The position numbers and the translations under genes are program-made. The notes under the pieces were generated by a model, which saw only the letters and a program-made list of their open reading frames with translations, did not search any database and had not been told where the DNA came from. A stretch of DNA of 64,000 nucleotides, taken from Lyophyllum atratum. Taxonomy: Eukaryota; Basidiomycota; Agaricomycetes; Agaricales; Lyophyllaceae. This document shows positions 54,634-64,000 of the stretch, piece by piece (positions within the stretch are counted from its first letter, which is position 1; the number at the start of each line of letters is the position of its first letter). The DNA lies in the NCBI GenBank assembly GCA_014905825.1, contig JACGCN010000042.1, positions 248,001 through 312,000 of the forward strand. The letters run 5' to 3'.

Positions 54634-54836
54634 AGTAAGGCAACTTCCTATGCTATAACGTACAGTAGAGGGTCTGATGAAGTCCAAGAGTTCTCCCATC
54701 TTGTCTGTCGCTGGGCATGCGCTGCCTGCCAAAGTAAACGATAGGGAAACTTCCTATGCTACGATGAAAAGGGTCGGTTGAAGTCCAAGAGTCCTCCCAT
54801 CTTGTCTCTCTCCTGCCTGCCAAAGTAAATGATGGC
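54634..54836. repeat. imperfect tandem repeat of about 105 bp, two units
   Basis: Units at about 54634-54736 and 54742-54836 share AACTTCCTATGCTA, TGAAGTCCAAGAGT.CTCCCA with TCTTGTCT, and CTGCCTGCCAAAGTAAA.GAT. Confidence 0.8.
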
Positions 54837-55016
54837 CGGAGGCGTTGCCCGTGGGGCTCAGATTGCGCGATTTGGAGTACGTCAGGCATTCTGCCATGGC
54901 GCGAACGACTCCGGTTTGCATGGCGACCAGGACTGAGAGGAAGAGCCGACGCGAGCGAGACTCAATGAGTCAGCATCCAGCCTGTATACCGTTCCAGAAT
55001 TCGATTGAACGCCCGT

Positions 55017-55755
55017 CTACACATACTGAGGAACGCCATCAATGTACCGCACGATACCACCATTGACGACGATGACTTACCACATAGGACACCGACGGCC
55101 CACCACTCCGATGCTTCCTCCTATGCCTCGACGGTGCCGGGGGCATCATCACGTATCCCGGACCCGGTCCATACCCCGGCGGGCCACCCATCCCCATGTA
55201 CGGGAAGAAGCCGGTGGGTCCAGGCGGCGGGACGAAGCTGAAGGAGGATGATCGACTGCGTCGGGAGTGGGAGTGTGAAGAATGTCTGTGTTGGTGGTGT
55301 GGTGGACTGGGCGGCGGGGACATCATCGTTGGGCCGAACATGGGGTGGTGCGGGGAGGGGCCTGGGTGCATGTGCGTGTGCATGTGCGTGTGCATGTGCG
55401 GGGGCATGGGCCCTGGGGATCCCGGGCTGTTGGCGTATGAGAAGCCCATGTCGAACGAGTCGGAGGAGTGGGGCGGGGAGGGGTAGGGGCTCATGCCCAT
55501 GCCCATGCCCATTCCGTATCCGTGGTCAGGGCCGTATGGTGGAGCTCCGTGGGGAGGGAGAGGCAGAGGTGGTGGACGGCGTCGTTCGCTGAAGCTGTCG
55601 CTGCGCCTACGTGGTGTATGACGGTCATCGACGAGCGCTGCTGCGTTCGTGAACTCTTGGCGGTTGGCTTCTGTGCGATCGACCCATTTCGAGATGCTGT
55701 GCATGTTGGCGAGATGGGCCTGATAGGCTTCGGGGGAGAAGTCGTATTCCGTCAT
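55017..55755 (-). CDS. MTEYDFSP-family Pro/His/Met-rich protein, copy 2
   Basis: Two exons (55755-55081 and a nine-base last exon 55025-55017), 227 residues. N-terminus MTEYDFSPEAYQAHLANMHS, then ISKWVDRTEANRQEFTNAAA, the same block as the gene at 5712. It continues with Pro-rich, Met/Gly (GYGMGMGMGM) and His/Met/Thr (HMHTHMHTHMH) repeats encoded by short tandem DNA repeats, then a Ser/His-rich basic region with RHSSHSHSRRSRSSSFSF and HRRKHRSGGPSVSYV. The last intron begins GTAAGT at 55080; splicing adds YV and a stop. This resembles copy 1, whose final exon also encodes only a short YV-containing tail. Function unknown; probably disordered. Confidence 0.72.
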
Positions 55756-57174
55756 GGTGTGTGGAGTGGGGGCGGGAGGATGAGGATATTAGGGGAAGGC
55801 GACTAGAGGAAGGGAGGAGGAGGAGGGAGGTAAGAACCGGAGATTCTTGGGGAGGATAGACGAGGAGAAGGAAGGCTTTATACCTTGGTGGTTGCTAAGT
55901 TCATTGACGATGTTCTTATGCCGACCGGAACTCAAGATCTCGAGGCGGTACCGTATCGACACCCGCAGCGTGTCCTCATACCGGGATTGGGATGCTACTT
56001 CTTCCACGCTGTCATCAACGGCGAGTGAAGAACCTGCGCAGCTCTCTTGCTGTCGTCCGGTTATGTAGCTGTCCGTGGAGAAGCTGCGTCTGTCGAGGAG
56101 CTGAGAAGAAGTGTCATTCGTGGCTGTGTATAAGTGGCTGTGTTTTGTTGCGGTGGGAGGATGATGCAACACCGCCTCCGGTAAGGAAAGGATCAACCCT
56201 GTTGTATCTGTTCAGTAGGTGAGTTCATTTCGCGATTACCTCCAATGCCTACCTGACGGTCGTCCGGACCAGTATCCATAATTAATGGTCGTCGAGTTGC
56301 TCATCAAGGTTCAACGCTTGCTGCCTGCCTCGTAATTCCCAACTCCGCGGATTTCTCTCGCCACGATGCCTCCCAAAGATGGATCCGTAGCCTGTATCTG
56401 AATGTGGGTTATATGTTACGAATTAGCTTTAGTTTTGGAGCTGGAGTCGCTCGACAATGTACGTTGCCTCGGACACCTGGCTGGCTCTACGATCTGGCTC
56501 ACACCCATACAGGTTCCTCCTGTCCGCATTTATCACGACCTCCTCGGTATACTCGACACGGATCATACCCACGCTCGGGTGTCTTATCACGACCACTTAC
56601 CTCACACTTGCATGCTGCTACTTCCACGCACTACATCATTATTCGATGTACAGCCTGAAGACCTTGCCCGTCGTGCATGCGTCACTTAGGAATACTGACC
56701 ACGCATTGAAACTGGTTGCATTAGGCGCGAGGACCCGCGATGGTGACGCAAATGGCCAATAGGCGCGTAGACAACCCTATTTACCATTTCAGCGTAACAC
56801 AAATGCTCGTGTGTTGGATAAGATGGCTTGCTACTATCGTCAAGGTAAAAGGTCGAGCATTAGTTCTGGAGAGTGGAGGATGTTACTCGAGGTTAAGCGC
56901 GTATGCATAATGCGTAGAAGATAATTGAGCTACTTGGCTGCACTTTGCTTATGAGCACTGGATCTTCCCCGCGCTATTTCTACCCGGTCTTGTTCAGTCT
57001 CGACATACGCACAATATATGTCAAGGGGCTTTCTCTGACCGGATTGTCCTTCGGCCATGTAGTATTTGAAAACTAAAAGCTATGGGACGAACTGCGCGTA
57101 GGTACGGCCTACATATAACGATGTCATGGATGAGAAAAAGTCACAAAAGCGAATCATAGGAGGATGATATACAG
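55756..57174. other. intergenic
   Basis: The 5' flank of the MTEYDFSP gene contains a 135-codon minus frame (55789-56196) with no motif; plus frames at 56402-56762 overlap each other. No gene supported. Confidence 0.4.
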
Positions 57175-57267
57175 TGACAACTGTGAGGTTCGAACTCACG
57201 CCCCGGAGGACTGGATGGTTTCGAAGTAACCTAATTCCAGCGCCTTAGACCACTCGGCCAAGTTGCC
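57175..57267 (-). tRNA. tRNA-Leu (anticodon TAG) with intron
   Basis: Acceptor GGCAACT/AGTTGTC, class II layout with D-arm GGCCGAGTGGTCTAAGGC, anticodon stem CTGGA/TCCAG, anticodon TAG (RC of 57231-57233), a 13-nt intron TTACTTCGAAACC after position 37, long variable arm, T arm GTGAG-TTCGAAC-CTCAC, discriminator A. Confidence 0.92.
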
Positions 57268-57609
57268 ATGCCGATACATGCTCTTATATTATTCGTATTC
57301 GCCGATCGCTGATATGAGGAATGAAACTAAGGTTATACCTGAAATCGTCGCGATGCCTGTTGTCCAAACCGCCGAAAGATGATAAAATGCGCATGGATTC
57401 TGGTCAAGGATTGCAGGGCTCATATATCTGGATCTAGGATTCTTAACCGGCCATCGTGATACTACGAGACCGAATATCTTCTGCCACATGAACCGCGAGC
57501 CAGGATATGAAAAGGCCCTTAAACAAACACGGTCTCCATCTCTCCCACTTTACCTACCGGCAGGAGGTTCGCAAATATAAAAAGTTTAGCCATGTTCGTA
57601 ATTCATACA
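57268..57609. other. intergenic, includes inverted-repeat flank of tRNA-Asp
   Basis: 57552-57609 (TACCTACCGGCAGGAGGTTCG and AAAAAGTTTAG) is the inverted match of 58299-58356 beyond the other tRNA-Asp gene. Confidence 0.6.
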
Positions 57610-57709
57610 CTCCCTGTCTGGGAGTCGAACCCAGCTCTCGCGCGTAAGACACCAGGTGGAATACCACAAAATGACAAGCGCGTGTACTGAACCGATATAC
57701 TAACAAGGA
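57610..57709 (-). tRNA. tRNA-Asp (anticodon GTC) with intron, copy 1
   Basis: Acceptor TCCTTGT/ACAGGGA, anticodon stem CGCGC/GCGCG, loop TTGTCA...C with anticodon GTC (RC of 57673-57675), 27-nt intron after position 37, T arm TGGG-TTCGACT-CCCA, discriminator G. The exonic part is nearly identical to the copy at 58206. Confidence 0.9.
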
Positions 57710-57899
57710 GTGATCGAAAGCTAAGGTTTAATCATCATGATATCACAGAGAACTCGAACCACGCGCCAATCTGTCAACATCAAAAAATGGAAACTTGATG
57801 AGAAGTCATCTTCATACCCTTCGTCAGCTACATACTATCTGCGGAAGGATTGAGATGCTCTACTTCACTAAATTCTTTGTATTCCGACTCGTCACTCGA

Positions 57900-58145
57900 G
57901 TACTGTAAGCTCATGACCTCTCATGACTCATCTGCTCGAGACGGCGACTGTAGTTAAGATCGAGGGGGAACCCTCTCTGCTGAATCGCTGGCGATCGTCA
58001 ACTCTTCCCGTCGCTGTCAATTGTGACTGGAGATCCCGTCGAACCTCAAAGACCGATATCACGACGGTGTAGAGGGGAAATTAGTGGCATTTATATATTA
58101 TAGAGCGACTAGGCATGGAGGAAGGGCGAATAACTACTGCCAGGA
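57900..58145 (+). repeat. direct repeat unit A beside tRNA-Asp
   Basis: Matches 58373-58690 with indels: TGTAAGCTCATGAC, ATCTGCTCGAGACGG.GACTG, AAAGACCGATATC.CGA, ATAGAGCGAC.AGGCATGGAG and GCGAATAAC.ACTG occur in the same order. Confidence 0.8.
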
Positions 58146-58205
58146 CGTGGTGAGCTCTGCGCGGCGTCCGTCGGGGAAGTCCCTGAAGCCTCAGCGGCCA
58201 ATCAC

Positions 58206-58298
58206 TCCTTGTTAGTATATCGGTTCAGTACACGCGCCTGTCATAACGCAAATATTGCCTTCACGCGCGAGAGCTGGGTTCGACTCCCAGACAGGGAG
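58206..58298 (+). tRNA. tRNA-Asp (anticodon GTC) with intron, copy 2
   Basis: Acceptor TCCTTGT/ACAGGGA, anticodon stem CGCGC/GCGCG, loop CTGTCA...C, anticodon GTC at 58240-58242, 20-nt intron 58244-58263, T arm as in copy 1, discriminator G58298. Confidence 0.93.
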
Positions 58299-58372
58299 TA
58301 CGTGAATCCAGGAATCCTAAACTTTTTATTTTTGCGAACCTTAAGTTCTGCTGGTAGGTAGGCAATATGCGC

Positions 58373-58690
58373 GCACTTCGTAATGTAAGCTCATGACTGA
58401 TCTGCTCGAGACGGTGACTGTAGTAGTTGGAGTCGGACGGGAACCTTCTCTTCTGTATCGCTGGTGGGGGTTATGATCGCGGTTGGCTTTCTTTCCAAGG
58501 CCCTTTTGCATGGTACTCCTACAACTTCGAAGACCGATATCGCGAAGGATATGTCTTGCCACTATAGAAAGCACGACTGAAATTTGGACCGTTGTTCAGG
58601 AATCAAGGGTGTACAGGAATAATACGCGGCATTGAGAGATGATAGAGCGACAAGGCATGGAGAAGGAGCGAATAACGACTGAGGGACATG
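58373..58690 (+). repeat. direct repeat unit B beside tRNA-Asp
   Basis: Second unit of the repeat at 57900-58145, longer by several insertions. Confidence 0.8.
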
Positions 58691-59474
58691 TAGATCTTTA
58701 GATGCGCCACTCGACCTGAGGAAGAAAATCGGATTGAGAAATTAAAGTACACCGGGATCTAGCAGAGAGCCCTCATATCGCACATACTGGTATTCACTTG
58801 CCTTGGAATGTCGAAGAAAGGTCATAGAGAAGGACGTAAAATGAAATGAGGCACGACGATAAGGGTTACCGTACCATTGGGCACAAGGGCTTCTAAGGTG
58901 CGATGACGTTGATAAGGGATCGCAGGGGGCTCTGAGTCTATTACGAGTGGAGAGTAACCAGACGCCCAACTAGGCTATCGCGTGTCGGAAGGTCCCCGCA
59001 ACGAAAAGAACGACCTGATCGATGGAAACTAGGCCATGCCAGGACAGTAATCGGAGCGATTCATGATGCAAGATGTACGCCAGTTGTAAGCTTTCGACTG
59101 CGTTGAACTGTTCGATCGCGAACAAAGGAGTAGGAGCAAGCATGAATTGCAAAAGGCAGGCAGTGGAGTCACTATACAATTGATTCAACTTGACATCATC
59201 GGTATCCAATCGGGCGCGCCAAGGACTCGGAGTGTCTTACACAAAGAGCAGCTTACACAGAGTCGAGGATATTCCAGGGGAGAAATAGTGCCATCCAGTG
59301 AGAACGGCGATGGTGCTTGTAGTCGAAGCGCACGGACCCTCGGGAACGTGCGAATTGGCTCTTCCTAAAATGGCAGGTCTCAAAATAGCTCAGGACTTTC
59401 CCTGCTCTGCTCTCCAACAGGTCTTGCAAAACCAAGGATGACGTCGCCAAATCATCATCGCCCCGCGTCCAGCC
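58691..59474. other. intergenic
   Basis: Short minus frames without motifs; ends in the promoter of the HAM1-like gene. Confidence 0.4.
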
Positions 59475-59481
59475 TATATAA
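59475..59481 (+). promoter_or_regulatory. TATA box of the HAM1-like gene
   Basis: TATATAA, about 40 bp before the ATG at 59515. Confidence 0.55.
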
Positions 59482-59514
59482 TGCTCGACTCCGTGAGACG
59501 GTCCCCCCATAATC

Positions 59515-62500
59515 ATGTCTCTACCGGCCGCCCGAAAAGATACCAGCACCCACCCCGCCAAGGACTCCGTCGCCGACCCCGTCAACAAGAAGGCCAAGGA
59601 CGCCGACGTCGACCGCAAAGTACGTGTTTTACTTGTGTTCCATGTTTCAGCCCCACTAACGGCTGTCTAGCTCCGCCTCTATGGCATGATCGAAGCTTTC
59701 CGCCTGGGCCGTATGCCCACCAACGAGCAGATCGACAAGGCACTCCGATATGTGCTCGAGCACTCCCCCATCGACGTCGACAAGCTGTCACCGGACGGCA
59801 AGAAGCTCGTGCAAGATACCAAGGATATCGTGGAGACCGCGCGTCTCATGGTCCGAGAGAAGAACGGCGACGAGCTCTTCCAGCAATTCATCTGGCACAC
59901 CCGCGCCATCGACCACCAGGCCATCCTCGGGGGTGTACCCGGAAAAGAAGGTGTCCCCGTTGACCAAGAAAAAATGAGCGAAGACTCACGACAAGGTAAC
60001 CTCATCGCGCATATACCCGCCCTCTCCCCCCAACTAACCTCTTCCCCCAACAGCTGTGCAACACCTGCGCACCCTTCTCTCCCTCATCCTCACCAACTCC
60101 GAAGTCCGCAAGCTCTTGTCCGACTTCTCCCTCATCGGCCGCGACCTGCTCTCCACCGGCCTCTCCAAAGCCGCCGAACTCGCCGCCCCGCCCCAAGAGG
60201 CCATGGCCAACGTCGACGCCAGCGGGCCCCAGGACGAGTTCATCACCGAAGGCGGGCGCCGCGCAGGCCCCAACGAAACGCCCGTCCTCGAGGCGCGTGT
60301 GCCCGGCACCGAGGCCAAAATCAAGCACCATCCGAAGCAGGACTCGGATGCGCGTATCGTCGGCGCTGACGGGAAGGAGCGCAGCGTCGGAGAGGTACGC
60401 GATATGGTTGGAGAGGAGAAGGAGAAGGCGAAGGGAGGTGTGAGTGGGGATGTGGCGGGGCGAACGGACGAGGAGCAGCAGAAGGATTTGAGGCCGAATG
60501 AAGCGAAGGCGTTTGGGGAGGAGGCTGTGAGGTCGGGGCTGGATAATACTGATTCGTCGAGGCTTGAGACGACGGCGAGGGGGGTTGCGGGTGATCAGAA
60601 GGTTGATCGTCCGGCGGAGCATGCTCGTGATGCGAAGGAGACTGCGGAGCAGAGGGGCGAGCAGGAGGCGAAGGAGCGCGAGCGCAGGGCTGCGGAGGAT
60701 CCTGATGCCGACGTGGAGGTGGAGAGGAAGAAGGGAGGGTTCTTTGGTAGGATTAAGGGACTCAGGGTACGTGTCCTTCATTTCCCTTTGAGGGTCGCAG
60801 ACGAAGCTAACGGGCTCATTTACTAGGATAACGTGACCGATAAGGTACCGCAGGAGCATAAGGATCGTATTGACCGAGGGAAGAAGTTCTTGACCGAGGA
60901 ATACTTCCCGCCTGAGCGAAGAGATCAGTTCATCTACCGCGGCAAGAAGGTCCGTTGCCTTCCTTTTCCTTTCACTAGCCGTATTCTAGGCCGTCTACGT
61001 GAGGCGGAGCCGCTGCTGCGCTGCACTCCTTTGTTCCACTTTCCATACTCTATGTCTAGAAGATGGCATATACTGACCCCAACTTTTGCGAATAGGTCAT
61101 CATCGAATGCCAGAAGCACGACGACTACCAGGAGGCGATCCGCTGGCTGCTCAATTACGCCGAGGAGTACGCCGCACACGGTCGCGGCGCCGTCGAAGCG
61201 CATAAGGAGGGTGTACGCGGGGTCAGCGAGGTTCGATTTTCCTCCCTCTATCATCCCATCCCAATGCTGATATGCTTGATTAACAGGAACGGACACTCCA
61301 GCAGGCCATCAACGAGATCCGCACACTGCTGGAGCGCTTCGCAAACGGGAAGAGCATGGATCCTATTCTTGACAGTTTTGAGGCCCTGCGTGATGATGCG
61401 TCTCGGGATGCGGAGCTCCGGAAGTGGTTCGAGGAGGTTAACACGTATATTCACAAGGTGCGCGGCCGCTCCGTCTGTCCTATGTTTTTACGATGTTGAA
61501 CGTCATGTTATCTTAGGTCCTCTTGGAGCCTGGATATGTTCTGGAGCCCGACTGCAATGCTCAGGCGAGGAGGCTCCGAGATGATGGTCGCCAGTTCTAT
61601 GATGGGAAGTACAAGGAGCACTTTGATCGCCTGTTCAATAGTACTGGGGATTGGTTCAAGGCGATGGGCGAGGATCCGGTGCGTACTCACCCTTCTTCCT
61701 TTGTGGTGCAGGTAACCTGACTACTTGAATCGTAGATCAACCGGCGCTTCGGGGAGGACTGGGCGAGGCTCACGAAGGACCTGTTGTTCGATAGCGAGGG
61801 AAGCTTGAAGTTCAAGAGTGATCTTTGGAATGACATCCGCAAGGTCATTTTGCCGCAGCTCGTCGACAAGGTTCGTTTCTTCTCTTCCTCGTCTCCCTGC
61901 CCTTGGACTCACGCCTAAACCCCACCAGGTCGGCTACATCCCCATCCCGCGCGTCGAGTACACCGACGACGGGCTCGACCTCGTCGTCGAGAACCTCACG
62001 CTGTCCGGGCGCAACCTCTTCCCGAACCAAGTGTCGCTCGAGGCGCACAACTTTGTCAAGTTCTCGCCGTACAACGCGATCAAGGATGAGGCGCACCACC
62101 GCTTCACGCTGACGTTTGCGCAGATCCAGGCGGATATGCGGGATGTGGCGTTTTATTATAAGAAGAAGACGGGGGTGCCGAAGATGAAGGATTCGGGGCT
62201 GGCGGATGTTGTGCTTGGGGGTGAGGGGTTGACGGTATGTTTTGTTCTTCCTCTCTTTGTTCCTCTCCTTCTTTTTCGTTCTTGGGGATGTGCTGATGCG
62301 GTTTGTGATGGCAGGCGACGGTGACGCTCGTCTCGGCGGGCAAGGACAAGTCGTCCGTGTTCAAAGTGGAGCATGTGCACGTCAAAGTCGACGGACTCAA
62401 GTTCAGCATCCGCGATTCGAAGCATGACTTTTTGTACAAGACGCTGCAGCCGCTCGCCCGTTCCCTTATCAAGAAGCAGATCCAGAAGGCCGTCGCGGAT

Positions 62501-62951
62501 GCGCTGGAGACGGGGTTGGAGTACGTCGATGGGCAGCTTGTTGCTGTGAGGGACCGGATGGAGAGCGCGAAGGCGGAGGATGGGGAGGGGAGGGTGCAGG
62601 CGATGCAGGAGGTGAGTGTTCCACCTAAGATTTGTATATCTTGGTGCGGTGCTCATGATGTGTTTTACCTTTTCTTAGCTGTTCAAGCGCAAGAAGGACG
62701 ATGCGTCGTCGACGAAGTCGCCCGCGTCGACTACGGCGTCGCATTCGCAGTTCAAGGTCGTCTCGAACAAGCGCAACTCGCTCTTGTCGCATGAAGGCCA
62801 CCCTGCGGGGTGGGTCAACCGGACGGCGGAGAAGGAGGAGCTGGCGGCGAAGGGCGAGGATTGGAAGTCTGAGGCGTGAGTTTTTTCTTTTTTGGTTCGT
62901 CGGCGGCGTTGGCTGATGAGGTGTCTGTGACTTAGGTTTAACATCGTATGA
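59515..62951 (+). CDS. HAM1-like protein (DUF5923/DUF4449 fungal family)
   Basis: Twelve exons (59515-59619, 59671-59995, 60054-60766, 60827-60949, 61096-61230, 61287-61457, 61517-61678, 61736-61870, 61929-62234, 62315-62611, 62679-62875, 62936-62951), 894 residues. N-terminal helical domain LRLYGMIEAFRLGRMPTNEQ, LRYVLEHSPIDVDKLSPDGK, FIWHTRAIDH and LRTLLSLILTNSEVRKLLSD; a long charged disordered insert (KERERRAAEDPDADVEVERK); then YFPPERRDQFIYRGKKVIIE, HDDYQEAIRWLLNYAEEYA, VGYIPIPRVEYTDDGLDLVV, YNAIKDEAHHRFTLTFAQIQ and VHVKVDGLKFSIRDSKHDFL. The C-terminal half is the BPI/TULIP-like domain of HAM1-type fungal proteins, thought to bind lipid. Without the last splice the protein ends KSEA at 62879; splicing adds FNIV. 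Cytosolic, function poorly known. Confidence 0.88.
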
Positions 62952-63669
62952 TGAATTGGTTGAGCCTCCGAATCCTCGTGTGACGAAACGGACTTAAAAC
63001 GAAATATTGCATGATCTTCACGCCCTCTCTTCGTTCTATGATATGTACTTGTACATACCCTGTACGTCATTTAATGACCTGTCATGTTTCTTTCCCCCCC
63101 TCTTGTCGTCTCCTCTCCTCTACTTGCATACTTTTCCTTTATGGACACTGTATTTGTAGGATCGGATGCGGTTGTCCTTTGTTGTTGTACTTACTCTACG
63201 AATTGATGAATGTAGTTTTCTTTGATGTGTTCGTCTTGGACTCGGTGGGATCTCGGATGCTGGAAGATATCGTTCTATTTCTGTTCTAGAGAGCTCGAGG
63301 CATAGGTCTCGGGTCTTGGGATCGAGGGTACAGGGAATAGGAAATACTACTCGAGAGCCTTCTGAAATTGTTGATACTAGATAGGGAGGGGACGACCTTG
63401 GGTTGACTTGGTAGTTGCATATGCAGAACTCGCGTCATAATTTCTGTAATCATCAATGCGCAGCAAAGCACATTCGACATTTCTCTTGGTACACAGTGCA
63501 AGGGTCAAGCGATCATAGCCTTTCATGACTCCAGCCAGCGCTAGAGTGGATACCTCGGTTGATACCAATTCATTGCATTGCGAAATACGTGTATACTATA
63601 ATGGCTTTACTGATCATGATTAATCGCCGTCCTCTTCTGCGAGATCGCCTCTGTTGAAACCGCGTTCCT
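62952..63669. other. intergenic between convergent genes
   Basis: 3' flanks of the HAM1-like gene and the right-edge gene. No feature recognised. Confidence 0.5.
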
Positions 63670-63985
63670 TCAAACGGGGCATGTAGGTGGGTGAGGGTTG
63701 GTAATTGCTTGGACAGGGCAGCCAGTCGCGGGTCCCCCTCCAGCACCAGTGCCGGGATCCTAAAGGCGCATAAGAATAAATCTTTATCCGTAGCTGCGAG
63801 GACTTACGTAGAAGCATCCTTGCTCCGTGCCCTCGTCGTAACTATATCGCACCACAAATAAGGTTAGTGCCCAATTAGAAACATCCGACTTCTTGGAATA
63901 CTGACTAGCAGAAGATAGCGTAAGGGTTGAGTTGTTGGCGGTCGAGCGTTCTTCCTCCAGGTCCGTAAGGCGGGCAGCAGAAGAG
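63670..63985 (-). CDS. C-terminal part of a Cys-rich protein, runs off the right edge
   Basis: Three phase-consistent exons (63985-63906, 63841-63808, 63759-63670) with GT-AG introns encode a tail LFCCPPYGPGGRTLDRQQLN, PYAIFCYYDEGTEQGCFY and DPGTGAGGGPATGCP, with a final TCPV before the stop. Six cysteines in about 70 residues and no hydrophobic segment point to a secreted protein, but the start and any signal peptide lie beyond the window. Not recognised. Other frames over the last exon are open too, so the model rests on the three matching splice phases. Confidence 0.55.
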
Positions 63986-64000
63986 CTAGAATAGCGTGAG

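Larger units (their letters stand above)
52644..55016. other. gene-poor stretch with tandem repeats
   Basis: Two imperfect tandem repeats are listed separately. A TATAAAAG sequence at about 53556 has no convincing gene downstream. Short frames otherwise. Confidence 0.45.

Noticed and set aside
55789..56196. 135-codon minus frame upstream of the MTEYDFSP gene
   Set aside because: No motif, lies in the probable promoter and 5' UTR of that gene.
1..64000. CRISPR arrays, integrases, bacterial-type operons, biosynthetic gene cluster
   Set aside because: The sequence is fungal nuclear DNA with spliceosomal introns. No spaced short repeats, and a single P450 without backbone enzymes does not make a cluster.

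Overview
The window is nuclear DNA of a basidiomycete fungus, most likely a wood- or litter-decaying agaricomycete. Genes are cut by many 45-70 bp introns with GTRNGT donors (GTGCGT is a favourite). Gene content is also typical: a cellulose-active LPMO with a CBM1, a PL14-like lyase, a thaumatin-like protein, several LRR F-box proteins, a BTB protein, a microsomal P450 and small secreted Cys-rich proteins. I rebuilt exon models by hand from the sequence, using reading phase and family motifs.

Layout. 0-11 kb: a small secreted protein (-), a dead thaumatin-like copy (+), an F-box protein (+), a MTEYDFSP-family gene with an internal exon duplication (+), tRNA-Glu, an intact thaumatin-like/beta-trefoil protein (-) and a conserved Ser/Pro-rich protein (-). 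11-17 kb is gene-poor and holds a 640-bp inverted repeat. 17-25 kb: a small secreted Cys-rich gene (+), an F-box protein (+), and a P450 (-) bracketed by two oppositely oriented tRNA-Thr(CGU) genes. 25-35 kb: a wrecked MFS transporter (-), a conserved basidiomycete gene (-), a BTB protein (+), an AAA+ ATPase (+), then an inverted second copy of the 17-kb secreted-protein gene followed by a stray copy of the AAA+ 3' end. 35-44.6 kb: acetyl-CoA hydrolase with micro-exons (-), an F-box-like protein (+), a dienelactone hydrolase with two GC-AG introns (-) and an unknown gene (-). 46-53 kb: AA9-CBM1 LPMO (+), F-box (+), PL14-like lyase (+) and a secreted CPYC protein (-). 55-64 kb: the second MTEYDFSP paralogue (-), tRNA-Leu, an inverted tRNA-Asp pair inside direct repeats, a HAM1-like lipid-binding-fold protein (+) and the end of a Cys-rich gene (-) running off the right edge.

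There is no operon logic. Recurrent themes are secretion (plant-cell-wall attack and small secreted proteins), expansion of F-box/BTB families, and local inverted duplication. The most notable observations are the near-identical inverted duplication of a processed-looking four-Cys peptide gene together with its promoter, placed beside a duplicated AAA+ gene end; the thaumatin-like/lectin fusion; the exon duplication; micro-exons and GC-AG introns; and inverted tRNA pairs whose introns differ while their mature parts are conserved.
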